DNA of 64,000 bases from positions 186,968 through 250,967 of the forward strand of contig VWZS01002957.1 of assembly GCA_013397075.1 (NCBI GenBank). The letters run 5' to 3'. Source of the stretch: Rhabdornis inornatus. Its lineage: Eukaryota; Chordata; Aves; Passeriformes; Rhabdornithidae. The translations under genes and the position numbers were made by a program. A model generated the notes under the pieces. That model was not told where the DNA came from, did not search any database, and worked only from the letters and a program-made list of their open reading frames with translations. Below, in pieces: positions 1 through 12,908 of the stretch. Position 1 is the stretch's first letter, and each line of letters starts with the position of its first letter.

Positions 1-3000
1 TGGGAATGGTACAATGGAGCTGGACAGCAAAACTGGTGCAGAGTATTTAAAGACCTACGACACAAGGAAAAACACAAAGTCAAACCACCAGGTGTTGAGA
101 AAGGGGCTTTTGAGGGGAAGGCGGGTGCTGACAGGAATATTGGAAACTCACGAGAACGGTGACTGAAATTTGAGGCACAGCTGTCAATTCTGGATCCCAG
201 GGGACAGAGGGGAACAGTCCCAGGTTTTAAATGCACACATCAAAATGACGGTGAGGAGCTGTTGCAATGAAGAATCAATCAAAGGTTTGTTGCAGGATTA
301 AGATCAAATGCCAATTTAAGGCTTGGGGTTTGCCTTGCCACGTGGAAGGAAGGCAAAAGCTGAAACACTGAGGGTTAAAATCCCTATGGAAATGAAGCTT
401 TAGGCTTGCATCTTACTCTGCACCAGTCAGGCTGTTTGCTGTTCATGGAATTAAAGCACAGTGCTCTGAATGAGGAGGGAGAATGCAATGGACATGGACA
501 GAAAGCTTTCTTCAAGCCCAAAAATTACAAATATATTGCAAAATAAACCATTTGAAAATGTGAAAGAACCCAAGTTTCACCCGTGTTTCAAACAATATTC
601 AGAACTGTGTAATAGCAGTTTAATTGCTATCATTTGTTCTAAGCCTAGAAAGAAAAAAAAAAAAGAACACTTTACAGCACAAAGATATTCTGCACCCCAG
701 ATCATTAGACTGGTATTGTTTCACTAAAACAAAGAGGAGTCACAAAACCAGACAAGAGGCCACATCTGAAGGAAAGCTTGGGAAATCTTTAAACACCACA
801 CAGCACACGTCCCTGTGTCCCTAGTGTTAGTGCCAGGAAACATTAAACAAGGCTCAGCACAGCAAGTCCTCCGTAATAAATCCACCTAATCAAATTTCTC
901 AGGACATGGCATTCTTCTAGGAAATAATAAAAAAATAGTCAATATCTCCTAGCTCTTTGAGTGGGCACCTGTGGAAGAGGGAGCCATTAAATTGAAAATC
1001 CTCATTTATCTTGTGAGCATCCAACCTGACAGTTAACAGAGGGTGAATGTGTGTGTTGGGGTACACAAATGCACTTTTTAACCCCCCATCTTTCCCTTGG
1101 TGTTTTGACAGAAGTCTCGGAAGACTGATGTTGATTCTTCTGCATCCCTGAGACTTAAAGTGAATCCTGTGAGGTCACTTTCTTACGAGATTAAACAGAG
1201 TGGTTAAGCAAAAAGAAGTCAGGCTTTGTTCAGGAAGGAGTAAGTTACTAATCCCTAGGAAAAAAGACAAAGTCAGCCTGTTCTGATTCCTGCTGCCAAC
1301 ACTGTGTCAGCAACTGCAGGGCCAGGATGGGTTGGATTTTCTGTTTAAAGGCGGTAACTCCTGTGAAGTACTCGAGCCTCTGGAATTACAGCACAATCCA
1401 GACACAAGGAACAGCATGGCATGTACCCTGCTAACACCTCACAGGGCACAGGAACTCATGGGGGCACCTTCAAACCCCCTACAAGATAAAAAAATTCAAA
1501 AGAACCCCACTGAAAACATTGATGGGCCATATCAAAGCAGCCAGGACATGCCAAAGCTGGATTTTCTGACAGGAAAAGCACACAGTACTGCACTCAAGTT
1601 GCTCCACTCGTCCTGGGGCAGCAGGCTGTGAGAGCAGGGCACGAACCTCACACTGCTCACATGGAGGCACTGCTGCCTCCTGCCTTGGCATCCCTGCTTT
1701 TTCCAGTAGAAGCAAAAGAAGGAAATGGAGCAAGCCAGTGCAGGAGAGTGTTCCAGATTCCATTTCCCACCACTGTTTTTTTCCCACACAGATCTCTCTT
1801 TCTTCAGAGAGTTAACCAGTGAAATATGAAAGAATATGAAAGAATCTCTCTGGATTCAGCTCTGCTCAACAAAGCTTTTTGAACAGAGTTTGCTCCTGGC
1901 TCTTCCAAAAGGATTCTGCCCACAAGGCTCCGTGAATCTGTCCCACTCTGACTTTCCTGGGTTCCAGAAGAACCCAAACACTGAAGAAGGAAGCTCTCCC
2001 AGTGCTCTTGTTAGGGTCTGTACTCACCTGTGGCTCAGGACTGGGGTCAGGAGCTCACCTGCCCCGAGCTTCTGTTCCCAGGTGCAGCAGGAATGCAACA
2101 CTCCTGTCCCTGTGAGAGCAGATGGGAGCTGCCACAGGTTTGGAGGAGGTCCCTCCACTGTCCCAGGGGTGCAGGAGGTGTCACTGGTGACAGGTTTCAG
2201 CTGCAGGCTGGGGCTGAGGTGCCCCCAGTCCCTGCTGTCCAACACAGCAGCTGCATCCTCAGACAGGGTCTCTGTCCCACCACAGACAGAGGAAACACAA
2301 GCTCTGGGCTCTGCTCCAAATTTTAAAATTCAGGAATAGCTTCACTCTCTTTGGGTTCCTCCAAATCTCACTGACTGGTATCAGCCTGACCATGGTGAGG
2401 CTCAGGCTTTACAGCCCCTGACTGACACGAATTCTACCCAAAGCAATGGGGTAAATCTGCTGATTCAATTTAAGATTCATACATGGCATTTTGTGCCTTC
2501 AATCGCTTGCCAAAACAGCACTTGCAATTATTTACCCCTCTGCAATATACCAGAAAATGTTTAAGGTTTCAATCACCTTTTTTCTGTTGTTTGGCTTGCT
2601 TGGAGTTTTAGTTATTTTTTAAACTTCATAGCTATATGTTGCAATCAGCCTTCAACACAAGTTTGCATTCATGCTAGAATTAATTTACTGATTTTTAACA
2701 CCTAAAGACATCAGAAGAAACTCATTTCAATCATTTGGAGGAGAATTAATCACTTTTCCTGTTCGTAGTCTCACAGATACTCAGCCCTGTGAAGATTAGT
2801 TTCCACATCTGTAGCTGATGTTCTTCAGAGGATGAATTGGGATCATAAAGAGAGCACAGGCACTCCAGCACCAACATCAGACAAAGGACTGAAGTTACAA
2901 ATGCTCCTTCTGCTAATTTCAGTTTCTGGCCCATGGCTGCAGCAGCCCAGTGCACATGGAACTTTGGCCATTTCCCTCTTCCAGCTTCCTTCCAGCTCTC

Positions 3001-6000
3001 TCCCCTTGTGAGAGCAGATGTGCCCACCAGTAAAACCAGAGCCAAATCTGACCCAAACACTCGACATCTCCTTCCCCCAGAACAGGAGAAACCCAGCTCC
3101 TCCTGGAGCACGCAGACCCCAGGCAGGTGTGGCTGTGCCTCTCACCCCTGTGGAAATCCCATTATGTTTGCCATTAGAATCCACTCATTTTAACAGCACT
3201 TTCCTGTCCGTCAGCAAACAGAAAAGACCATTCGTTTTAATCTTCTGGTTTCAGAGCTTTCCTCAGATGTACAAATAAAAAGAAATCGATTACATTTCAT
3301 CACATCAAGCCACAACTATTTTTTTTTCTTTCATTTTCTCTTGCAATCCCCAACAAGCCTCCCAAACTCAGTAGACAATTTTCTCAATACTGGGTTTTAA
3401 ACAACCTGGGAGAACAGACCACGATGCCATTAACCTGGAATTGCTTTTGCTCTAACAGCTTATCCTGTGCTTTCATAATGTGCTGGGAGGCAGCAGATGC
3501 TCCTGGCAGGACTGGGAGCCTGGAAGCAGCTTGTCCCCTCTCCCTGCACAGGACACCGTGCTGAGCACAGGACATCCACCCACCCTTGCTTATTCTGCTG
3601 CTGTTGAATTTTCAGCAGGTGCAAACCTGTGAGCAGGTCAGAATTATAAAACCATAACTGTCTGAGAGCTTCTTCCTACAAAAGCTTCCAAACAAAAAGG
3701 CTGAGACTGAGGGAAATTGGAGCAGGAGCACAGCTGGAAGGAGCCTTTCTGGAGTTAATGATGTGGCTGATGAGAGGAGCTGCTCAGAACCTTCACTGCC
3801 CTTTGCTGCTGCCCTCTCCCAGAGCCACGACTTCATTCACCATTCCTCCTCTGCTCTGGAACAACAATCTGTTCTCCTCCATCTGCCAGGAATCTTCTCT
3901 TTCTTCTGGAACATTTTTCCATAAAGTGCATGTTGCAATGAATATGTGGAAAAAATAATCCCAGCACGGGCTGCTGTCCTGCCTCGGGCCCCTGGTACCT
4001 GTGTGCACCCATCCTTCTAAAATCAGCCTGGGAACAGCAGGAGGAGCAGACAAATTCATCCCCTATTTCAGCCCATTCACTCCATGTCAGCTGAGGTAGC
4101 CAAGAATGGCTTGTTTGATTGGAACTATTAACAGGAATATTTGCATTTCCCAGTGTTATATCCTGTTGAAGAGTAATGTTATTTTACAAGTTGAAATTTT
4201 CTTTCTTAAGTCGATCCAGAGTTATGGCAGCAACTGAGATTTCTAGAAAAGACTGTAGTTAAAAACTAATGAAGTCTGTCCTCTTCTTGTTTAATAAATC
4301 TAACCCTTACTTTCATGAGGAACAACATTTGAAAAAGGGGTGATGAACAGTAAAGTTGTAATAATACAGACTCACATCAACTCCACTAAATGCTTCCTAA
4401 TTAACAAGTTTATTAACCTGCTAGAAGGGCTCCTGGAACGAAAACCCCGACCCAGGCCGCAGGACAACTTTTTGGAAAGCAGAGAAAGCAGCAGGAAGCT
4501 TTCCATGGCAGCTCCCATTGTCCCAGCCCAGGTGTGACTGCAGCTGTCTGTGGCTGTGGCCACTTCAGAGTGATTAAGCACACAACACATTCCCATTTCC
4601 AAGGACAAATTCCTACTGTTCTTTACCCAAAATACACAGGGCAGTAGGGTTTTGGCTTTTGAAATAGCACTGAAAAACCTTCTCTTTTTTCCTATTCATT
4701 TCACCCCACTGCATGTCCAGCAGTCTGCAGCCAAGCAGATCAAGGACAGGCTGTGGTGGCACACAGAAAATATTATGTTTTTTTCACAGTGTTGTTATTA
4801 TTAATTAATTTCCTGCCCCACACTCTTTTGGATGGCAACCCCACAACATTAAATGCTGCTATTGCTTTTATGGTTGCATACATAAAAACCTTACAGTTCA
4901 GAGCAGAGACCACCACACACTGCAGGAGAACCACAACTTCTCCCTTCATTCCCTGTGCACAGAATGGCTCTTCAGGCACAGCTTCTTGGGCACCAAACCC
5001 CAGGGAGGCAACAGGACAGCTCCTGGCTGGTAAACACCAGTGTAATTTCTCTGCATGGAGTTTGAGAGTCAAAAAACCCACTCACATATCACAAACAGCA
5101 CAGCCATATGTTGCAGAGCTGCCCTGCTGGCATCTCCCTCCTTCCATTTCTGCCTCCCCTTCCATGCAATAGTCAGAGCCTGGTTAAAAGCATCCTAGAA
5201 TTCCATTTCCTCTTCACAGAAATGAAAGATGTTTTCACCAGCGACAAGGATGCTCAATAAAACCTGCAGTTCCAAACCAGCAGCACACACAGTCCAGAGT
5301 ACAGACCACGGAATTTTGTTCCAGAACTCATCAAATTTGGTTGTCATCAAAATGATATAATCACAGCATTTGTACACAGTGCAGCAGAAAAGCAGACTGG
5401 GAGTTCTTGTTTGGAATAATGCTTCCCTTTGTGTATTCCCAACTCAAGTGCCCACAGCTGGATTTTTCAATGGAATCATCATGCACACTCTCACTGACCT
5501 CTTCTCCATCAAAGGGCCTGCAAATAATTATCATCTCCTGGGAGAATGGAACCACGACAGGCCCAGCATACTAAACAAGGAACAGCCATTATTTTGTCCC
5601 ATCCTAGAACACAACACTTATTACCATTACAGAGAATTATAAATAATTAATATAAACTTTTTTTGGTTTCATGAAAATGCAGTACCAGCCTACACAAACA
5701 GGCAGGAGAGATCTTCCTGCATCCCTGCTCAGTTTGCTCCAATCCTGGGTTAGCTGGAACTAGGGTGAATTTAATTAAGACTATTAATATGTAGACACTT
5801 GTAATTAGAAAAATTTCCTTTAAGTCTTACTAAAACCCCATCTATGGTGCAGGGTGATGTAGAATAATTTGCAGGACTCATAAGATGCACTTGTGTCAGT
5901 TGTGCTTACTGGGAGCTGTTAAAATCTGTAGAAAAGACCCCACACAGCCCAAACACAGAAATTAAGAGCAAAGAGACATGAGAAAAGGAAAATATCTTTT

Positions 6001-7356
6001 AGATTAAATCAGAGAGTGGATATATTCACCACATCTTTCCTGTATGTCCCACATCATTAAATCAGGTCCCAGAAATCCTCAAGAAACTACAACTCCCATT
6101 ACAGAACACAGCCATATTTATAATCTCACAGAGCAATGACCATAGCAAACCCACAGCTGAGCAGTGCCAGTTATACATATTGGATTTGCAGCTGATGAAT
6201 GAGGTAAAATAGCAAAGCACAAAGAATGAAATTACCCAGATACAGCGTGAGAGATTTACAGCAAGGCAAATCCTGTTACTTAAAACAATGCTCCAGTGAC
6301 ATATGTTCTATTCAGTGCAGCAGCTGAAAAAAATGCTTTCACTAATCCAAGTAGAGTGACACTTTTTAGAACAGCAACAACCAGGCTTTCTCCACTTTAA
6401 GATGAAAAAGATATTTTTATCTTAAAAGATACTTTCAATGGCAAAGATCTTTGGCATATATATATTACAAGAACATTGACAGTTATTATATGTAAGGTTT
6501 CATCTGAAAACTTACTCAAGCATTGAAGAACTGGTATATAACAGTTTAACACACATTTTCAGTATTGAGAACCCTTAGTTTTAAATAACATTAAGATTTT
6601 CGATATGCATGTGTTTTTAAGAGTAAGTTCTTTAAAAAAAAATCCCAGCTTACATTTTCCTCTTTCCAACAACCAGCATCAGCTCTCTCACACAGGAGTT
6701 AAACCACAGAATTATAGTAGAAGGCAGAATCCACATCTTGTTTTCTACAGCAACGTGCTGAGGTATACAAGATACCAAAAGTGTAAGCAGCAAAACAGGA
6801 AAATCCTGCACAAGATGGGTCTATAAATAAGATTGCAACCTCACTGTTAAAGACAGCAATATACAGGGATTAAATATCCCTTACCCCTGCATGAGAAGCA
6901 CTGTATGAAATCCATTCCCTGCTGAGAGTTACAGAATCCACAAATCCCAGGACCCAAATTAAAATGGAGTCCAACACAACCAGAACTATTTTCTCATGGA
7001 TAAACACATAGCAGGATGTTTCAAGCTGATCCATGCATACCTGGAAGGATGCAACCTGTTCTTCAAGTTTACTTTTCTTATTTCAACTTCCTACAAAAGG
7101 CTCTGCATTTATTTTGATTTTAAAACATTCCAACTTAAGCATTCACCCCTTCAGCACAACACAAAAAGCTCAAAAAAACTTTAAGACAGATCCTAATATT
7201 CTTCTGTTATTCTATTTGAGGAGTTGGGTTTTGAATGGTTTTATTTACTCTGCCTGTGTGTGGATGGTGCTGCTGAACGTGGAGCAGATTTACTCAAATC
7301 AGGGCACTCAGAGATACTGTTAAAATAACTGGAAAAGGCTGAGGATGACAATTACA
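1..7356. other. Unique non-coding sequence, no gene recognised
   Basis: I read both strands and saw no exon series, RNA gene or clear transposon. There is a 12-base A run at 653-664 and a T-rich patch near 3320. The part around 2020-2330 is richer in G and C and carries a 167-codon plus-strand frame (1836-2339) with no recognisable family, low-complexity composition and no CpG enrichment. I take it as a chance frame. The rest is AT-leaning sequence typical of bird intergenic or intronic DNA. Confidence 0.6.
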
Positions 7357-7518
7357 TGTGTTTCATGCAGGATCCTCTGGAAACCCCAAATTTAACTCTA
7401 AAGGGGGCAGATGGTTAACCAGGGTTCAGAACTGTTCAGAGGTACAGCCATTCCAAACCCCTGGACTGCAAGTGAGGACGAATCCAAGGGCCCATCCCTG
7501 CTCGTTCTGGTTCTACTT

Positions 7519-7760
7519 GCAGCAAACCACCTGTGTGTTCCATCCATCCCTGCCTGGTTTGGTCCCATTTACAGCAAACCACCTGTGTGTTCCATCCATC
7601 CCTGCCTGGTTTGGTCCCATTTGCAGCAAACCACCTGTGTGCTCCATCCATCCCTGCCTGGTTTGGTCCCATTTGCAGCAAACCACCTGTGTGCTCCATC
7701 CATCCCTGCCTGGTTTGGTCCCATTTGCAGCAAACCACCTGTGTGCTCCATCCATCCCAG
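7519..7760. repeat. 52-bp minisatellite, about 4.6 copies
   Basis: The motif AGCAAACCACCTGTGTG recurs at 7521, 7573, 7625, 7677 and 7729, exactly 52 bases apart each time. The last copy stops after about 30 bases, at the CCATCCATCCC part. Copies differ by very few substitutions: GTGTGTTCC in the first two against GTGTGCTCC in the last three, and TTTACAG against TTTGCAG at one junction. Because 52 leaves remainder 1 on division by 3, a stop-free unit is open in all three frames of a strand. This explains the overlapping frames of 66-145 codons on both strands here. They are not evidence of a protein. The close identity of the copies suggests recent expansion. Confidence 0.95.
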
Positions 7761-8223
7761 CACCAGCATCGTCCTCTAGAGTGGCCAAGCCCTGAGCCAC
7801 AAGCCACAGGCTCATCTCCCACCAGGAGCTCCTCAGCCCACAGGAGAATCAGCTCCTGTGTCTGACCTCAACCCTCCAGAAATTGCTCCAGGGAATAATA
7901 ATCAATGAATGCACCTTTATGTTTTGATCAGCATAAACGTAACGACAAAATCACAGCGACGTTTTGCCTCCTCGATATGACACTGCTCAAGGCTGCACTG
8001 CACGTCCTGCTGTTTGTATTTCTGTACTGGAAAGACAGATTGCACTTTAATATGACAAAGCATTCAAACAAAATGGAAGAGAGATCCTTGACTCATCACA
8101 GACAGAATTCCTAGCACCCTGCATTGCTGCTCAGATGCACAGTGAAGAGTTTCCTCATTTTTTTCCCTGCTAAACACAGATCACTCACTTTATTATGCTG
8201 TGTTTTTAAATCCCCATATGCAC

Positions 8224-8224
<1 letters not shown>
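7761..8224. other. Unique sequence with a small CpG-containing patch
   Basis: The segment 7925-7990 holds several CpG dinucleotides (AACGTAACGAC, GCGACG, CTCGATATG) in otherwise CpG-poor surroundings. A 69-codon plus-strand frame at 7905-8114 covers it, but I do not recognise the product. It could be a conserved non-coding element. I cannot test conservation from one sequence. Confidence 0.3.

Positions 8225-8257
<33 letters not shown>
8225..8257. repeat. (ATC)11 microsatellite
   Basis: Eleven perfect ATC units in a row, with no interruption. A pure trinucleotide tract of this length is likely to vary in length between individuals. It lies in non-coding sequence. Confidence 0.97.
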
Positions 8258-10047
8258 TAAACATGTTTAATATACAGAGTATTCATCTCCCAAAAAAGCT
8301 AACACCCTAAAAATGGTTAGTGGAAAGAAACCTACCCAACAATAAACTGATCACTACTCCCACTTCTGGAATCCTCAACACAGAAATCAGAGACGTGATG
8401 ACAGATGAAGAAGGAAAAGGTACTCACAAATAACACCTTCTGCAAGCCATCCTTGAATGGGGGGTGGCCTTGGTATTTTTATTTTCTTTCAGGCAATCTG
8501 AGGTAGAAAAGCTCTTTCTCAAGGGAAAAAAAATGTAAAAAAAAAAAATCACATTCACAGCTTTTGCACGCTCATTCAGGCTCAGGCACGGTGGAACATC
8601 ACGGATAAGTAAGCTGGTGATGTAACCGGCATCAAACACTGCATCAGATAAACCCAAAGGCTCTACAGGGTTGTATTTTGCAAAGCCAAAAGGTTCTTCC
8701 CAGAGAGGAGGTTTAGCAAGCATAAACCAGCCACGCTGTCCTCACATTCCTGGTGGGCTCGCTTGCTGCTTCCAGAAAAAGTCCCAAAGCTGTATTTATT
8801 ATTCAGCTTCATCACCAGGAAGAAACAATATGCTTTCTCATTTGATATTTAGACGGAAATATCAAAGCACCAAATGTTGCATTTTCGAATGCACCATCTC
8901 TGCCTGCTCACTGTAGTACAGTCCAAACCAAGAAAAGGCCATTGGTCCTTTTATCTCCATGGAAACAGCAGCATCTGTGAAGACGAACGTATTCCCTCCT
9001 CACTGCAAAGTCAATTTATAGTCACATACTATGACATAAACTGATAAGACAGCAAAGCTAATCAGCAACTAGGAGAAACAGCAACCTAAACATGAGATTA
9101 AGCTCTTGCTCAGGAGAATATTCCTCTGTGTACAGCATTTCTCCTGTGAAAACTGCAGAATTAAGAAGCAAATCAAGCTGTTCCTGTGAGCTGCTGCAGG
9201 TTGGGGATTTGTGAACTTCCCAGTTTGGCTAACGAGAAGAGTGGCTGAATATTTCATACAGTCAGCTTCTGGCTTGAATCTCTAGTTAGTCAGACTTTAT
9301 CCTACTAAATGGGAACAGATGTAAACAAAGTTGCTCTTTGCAAAAAAGAATTACTGAAGAATTATTACTCCAGTGTTACCTCTTCCCTGCAGGAGAGCTG
9401 TCATCTTTAATAGCAACAGCACAGTGAGAAGTTTCATAACTCGACAGGCGACTGCCTCCCCATCTTCCCCCTTTTTAGCACCACCAGTGGTGCAAACACT
9501 TCAGCACCATCCTGCTTGGGCTCTATGAGCCTCCTCTCCAGGGAAATTATCATTTCTACAGGCCTGATGAGTCACCTCTACTTGATTTTATTCGGTGGCA
9601 CTTTGTAAAAGAGAAAATCAAATGAAAAACAAAACCAAGAAACCCCACAGAGTACAAAAATGTGCTTTTTCCCTGCCCCCTGCATCCTGCCCAGCTCCGA
9701 TGCTCAGCACTCAGCCCTGACGTTCCCAAGCCAAGCTTCCTCCCTTCCTTCATGAATCAATATAATGACCATCTGCTCACATTATTAAGTTAAATATACA
9801 CCAGAACACACTGATGAGGGCAGCTCATTTGCCATGGTCAAGTGATCAGCTCCATGGCCAGTTGTCCCATTTCCAGAGGGACAGGGGGCAGTGGGCAGCC
9901 AAATCCTACTGATGCACCTATGCAGCTCCCAGGGCTCAAGGGGAGTAGGAACTGCCAAAGAGGCTGCAAAACTTAAATAAAATTAAAAAAAAAAAAAAGG
10001 AGGCGGGGGAGGCAGGAGATCTTTGGTCTAAACTGATTTGCAAACGA
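8258..10047. other. Unique non-coding sequence with A-rich tracts
   Basis: No gene recognised. It includes A8 and A12 runs at 8526-8533 and 8537-8548, and an A14 run at 9985-9998 followed by a G-rich purine stretch to about 10020. Several isolated CpGs occur at 8570-8640 and near 8985, but there is no island. Confidence 0.55.
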
Positions 10048-10395
10048 ATTAGGGTGACCTAATTGCAGCCTCACTGTACCTGAAGGAGCCAACAAGGAAG
10101 ACAGAGAGGAACTATTTTAAAGGGCCTGGAGCAACAGGACAAAGGGGAATGGCTTCAGACTGACAGAGAGTAGGGAGAGATGGGATATTGGGAAGGACTT
10201 CCTCCCTGGGAGGGTGGGCAGGCCCCAGCACAGGGTGCAGCTGTGGCTGCCCCTGGGTCCCTGGAAGTGTCCAAGGCTGGGTTGGACAGAGCCTGGGGCA
10301 GTGGAAGGTGTCCCTGCCCATGGCAGGGGATGAAACAAGGTGATTTGTAAAGTCCCTTCCAATACAAACCACTCCCTGATTCCATGATTCTGTCT
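10048..10395 (+). mobile_element. CR1 LINE fragment, 3' end, plus orientation
   Basis: This is a 5'-truncated copy of a CR1 non-LTR retrotransposon. It starts around the part reading ACCTAATTGCAGCC and TACCTGAAGGAGCC. It continues through GGGAGGGTGGGCAGGCC, CAGCTGTGGCTGCCCC and GTGTCCCTGCCCATGGCAGG. It ends in GTCCCTTCCAATACAAACC followed by ATTCCATGATTCTGTC, which matches the short 8-bp tail repeats typical of CR1 3' ends. The same blocks recur at 30838-31190 and 44815-45003. Overlapping minus-strand frames of 81-102 codons here are translations of the repeat. Only the 3' untranslated end and perhaps the last part of ORF2 remain, so the copy cannot move. Confidence 0.92.
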
Positions 10396-12797
10396 AGCAG
10401 AGGTGCACTTTGGTTCACAGAAGTGAATTTGATGATAATTTGCAGAATTGTCAGAGCAGCCACAGCCCTTTAGTCACATCAGCATGTGCTGGTGCTGTGG
10501 AATGCAGTAAGAAACCAGAGGGGAAGCAAAGGCCTCAAAATTCCCCATTCCCCCACATAACTGGCCTGTAGGGCTTGGATCCAGCACCAACAGGTGCTCC
10601 AGCAGGATTCATCTCATGAAAACTACAATGAAGTAAATGTCCTCTTGATGTGGTGCTGTCCACCAGCAGAGTGAGCTCCAGGGAATCCAGCCTGGGGTGG
10701 CCATTCCCAAACATCTTGGTTCCCACAACATTTCCTGGAAGCTTGATCCTGTAACTCCAACCCACATGGGCTCATGGCACAGGTCAGGCTCCTGAGAAAA
10801 GTGTCCTCATGTCAACTGGAGGCCTGGACTGGAGCATCCATACCTTAAACACAGATGTGCAACCCTGAGGGGCACTGACGTGATCACAGGTACCTGTCAG
10901 CTTTGAAAGTTGAATTATCTTTTGCACAAATTAAGATAATTCAGAGAAATACAGATTTAGATGAGTGTTTTTTTCTGCTGCATGGCCTAAAGGTATCTTG
11001 CCTTCCAGGGAAGCTTTATAATGATTCAAATGCTGCTTCATTTTTAGCAGATACCAAATACAGAGCACTGGAAAAGTACAATTTCAAAAGGTGCTTGTGT
11101 GTCCTGAACTGCACGTCACAGCCACTAATACATCACATAAATGATAAATGCCTGCTAAGGAAACAACACCATTCCATAAAGAATCCCATAAAACATCTTT
11201 CCAAGCTATTGCAAGGTCAAGTAGCTCAATCACCAGTGGCATATGAAGAAGAGAAAATACAGGGTTGGCAGCTTGGTGCATTCTTCTGATTCTAATTCAA
11301 GTTTCTGCAGATGTCTGACAGTGCCCAGGTCAAACGAAAAGTGAGGAATGACTCACCCAGGTATTCAGAAAGGTGCTCCCTGGATGATAATCAATCCAGA
11401 TCAAGGAGCACAGGATAATAGGAAGCTTTTCAATGCATGGCATTGTTGCTTGTGTTTGGGACAAGCTTTCAATTCAGTTTTAGTTTTTGGGTTCGTGTGT
11501 CTGGATAAAATAACTGAGGAAATAACTATCTGGCTCTAAACTCACCTCAGCTCTACAGTTTTATTCAAGATAATGGACTCATTTGCATGATTTCTGTTAA
11601 ACACTGGCTTAGCCAACATATCTTCAGTTCAGTCTCCCTCAGCTCTCCCCTGGAACAATGGGAGTTGGGCTGATGAGTAAGTGTGGGATAAAGTCTGCCC
11701 ACGTCTGTGTCTCAGCAGAATGAACTCAAATGTTTCACAATTGATTGAATACTACAAAGTGAGTGGTTAGTAACTGCACAGGCTGTTTAGACTTAGCTTT
11801 TAACTTTAAAAAAGGCTTTTCTTCATCAGAAAAATGCAGTAAGTAGGGCAGAACTGGGGACACTGGAGCCGAGTCCTCCCCAGCACTACAAAGTCAGCTC
11901 AGCAAGACATTTGTACAGTCACTTGATGTCACTGTGTGAAAAGAACCGGACATAAAATGCCCAAGTCATTATCCTAACCACTGCAGAACCTGGAAGTATT
12001 AAACACAAGGGCTCTGATCCCACTGAAGTGCCTGGGAAGAACTCCACAGGCCTCAGCACGGCCAGGCTGTCACAATAAATGTCCAGTGGTACTGAGTGCT
12101 CTGAACACTGACAACCTGCCAGCAGCAGTGACCTGCACCAGCCACAGAACTAGCTGTCCCCAAAACCCAGTTTTCTCTGCTGACACTCCTGTTCTGTCCA
12201 TAGCTGTGACGAACAAACAGATCACCTGAGCAACACCAAACACAGTACATCATTTGTTTGGAATGAGGGCCTGAATTTATCTCCAAGGTTTTGAGACAGA
12301 CTATCAAACAAAGCCATTTGTTACCAGTTATTATATTTTCAGGTTTATTATTAGCATGTTGGTCTCTGCAGGATTAAGTAGTTTCACTACTGAGTCATTC
12401 TAGAAAGCCAGAGCAAAGGCAGTTTGTGGTTCAGGTTCTGGGTGAGGCCACAGGGCACAAAGGACACATCCCTGCCCCTGCCCAGGAGGTCTCAGACCAT
12501 CTACTCCAACACGAGATGAATGCCAGCTCCTCCTCCCTACTCCTGCCTCACTCAGCCCAAAAAAACTTTACCCTGCCTGGTCCTGACACAGTCCCCAGAC
12601 TTTGTTATTTTGAGTTTAGGAGGCAAAAGTGGCTCGATGGGCATTACCCTCACATATGGACACACACAGGACACAAAGCTGACCACCACGGTGCTCACAC
12701 AAGCACCTTGTGACCTTAGAGACCACTTTTATAGCAAAAACCTTCCAGTACAGGCTAAAAACTCCCACATATTCACTTTCCCATCTGAGACTGAGCT
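10396..12797. other. Unique non-coding sequence
   Basis: No gene, RNA or repeat recognised. A 128-codon plus-strand frame (10903-11289) has no recognisable motif. AT-rich stretches alternate with moderate G+C. Confidence 0.5.
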
Positions 12798-12908
12798 ATG
12801 TCTTGGAGCTCTCGGAGCAACCTGGCCTGGTGAAAGCTGTCCCTGCTCATGGCAGGGGTGAGACTGGATTGGCTTTAACAGCCCAAACCATTCCATGAGT
12901 CCATGTCT
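12798..12908 (+). mobile_element. CR1 LINE 3'-end fragment, short
   Basis: The stretch holds GGAGCAACCTGGCCTGGTG, CTGTCCCTGCTCATGGCAG, a GACTGGATTGGCTTTA block and CCCAAACCATTCCATGAG. This is the order seen in the CR1 copies at 10048 and 44815. The usual GGTCCCTTCCAA part is missing just before CCCAAACC, which I read as a small internal deletion. Only about 110 bp remain. Confidence 0.8.

Noticed and set aside
1836..2339. 167-codon frame with an acceptor-like TTCTGTTCCCAG near 2070-2081
   Set aside because: No recognisable protein, overlapping frames on both strands, no partner donor site that would define an exon, and no CpG enrichment.
7519..7760. CRISPR-like array
   Set aside because: Repeats are directly abutting 52-bp units with no unique spacers, and the host is clearly a vertebrate.
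7358..7865. Frames of 66-145 codons with repeated HLC-PSIPAWFGP-like blocks on both strands
   Set aside because: They are translations of the 52-bp minisatellite. The same repeat is open on both strands and in several frames, with no start context or flanking exon evidence.
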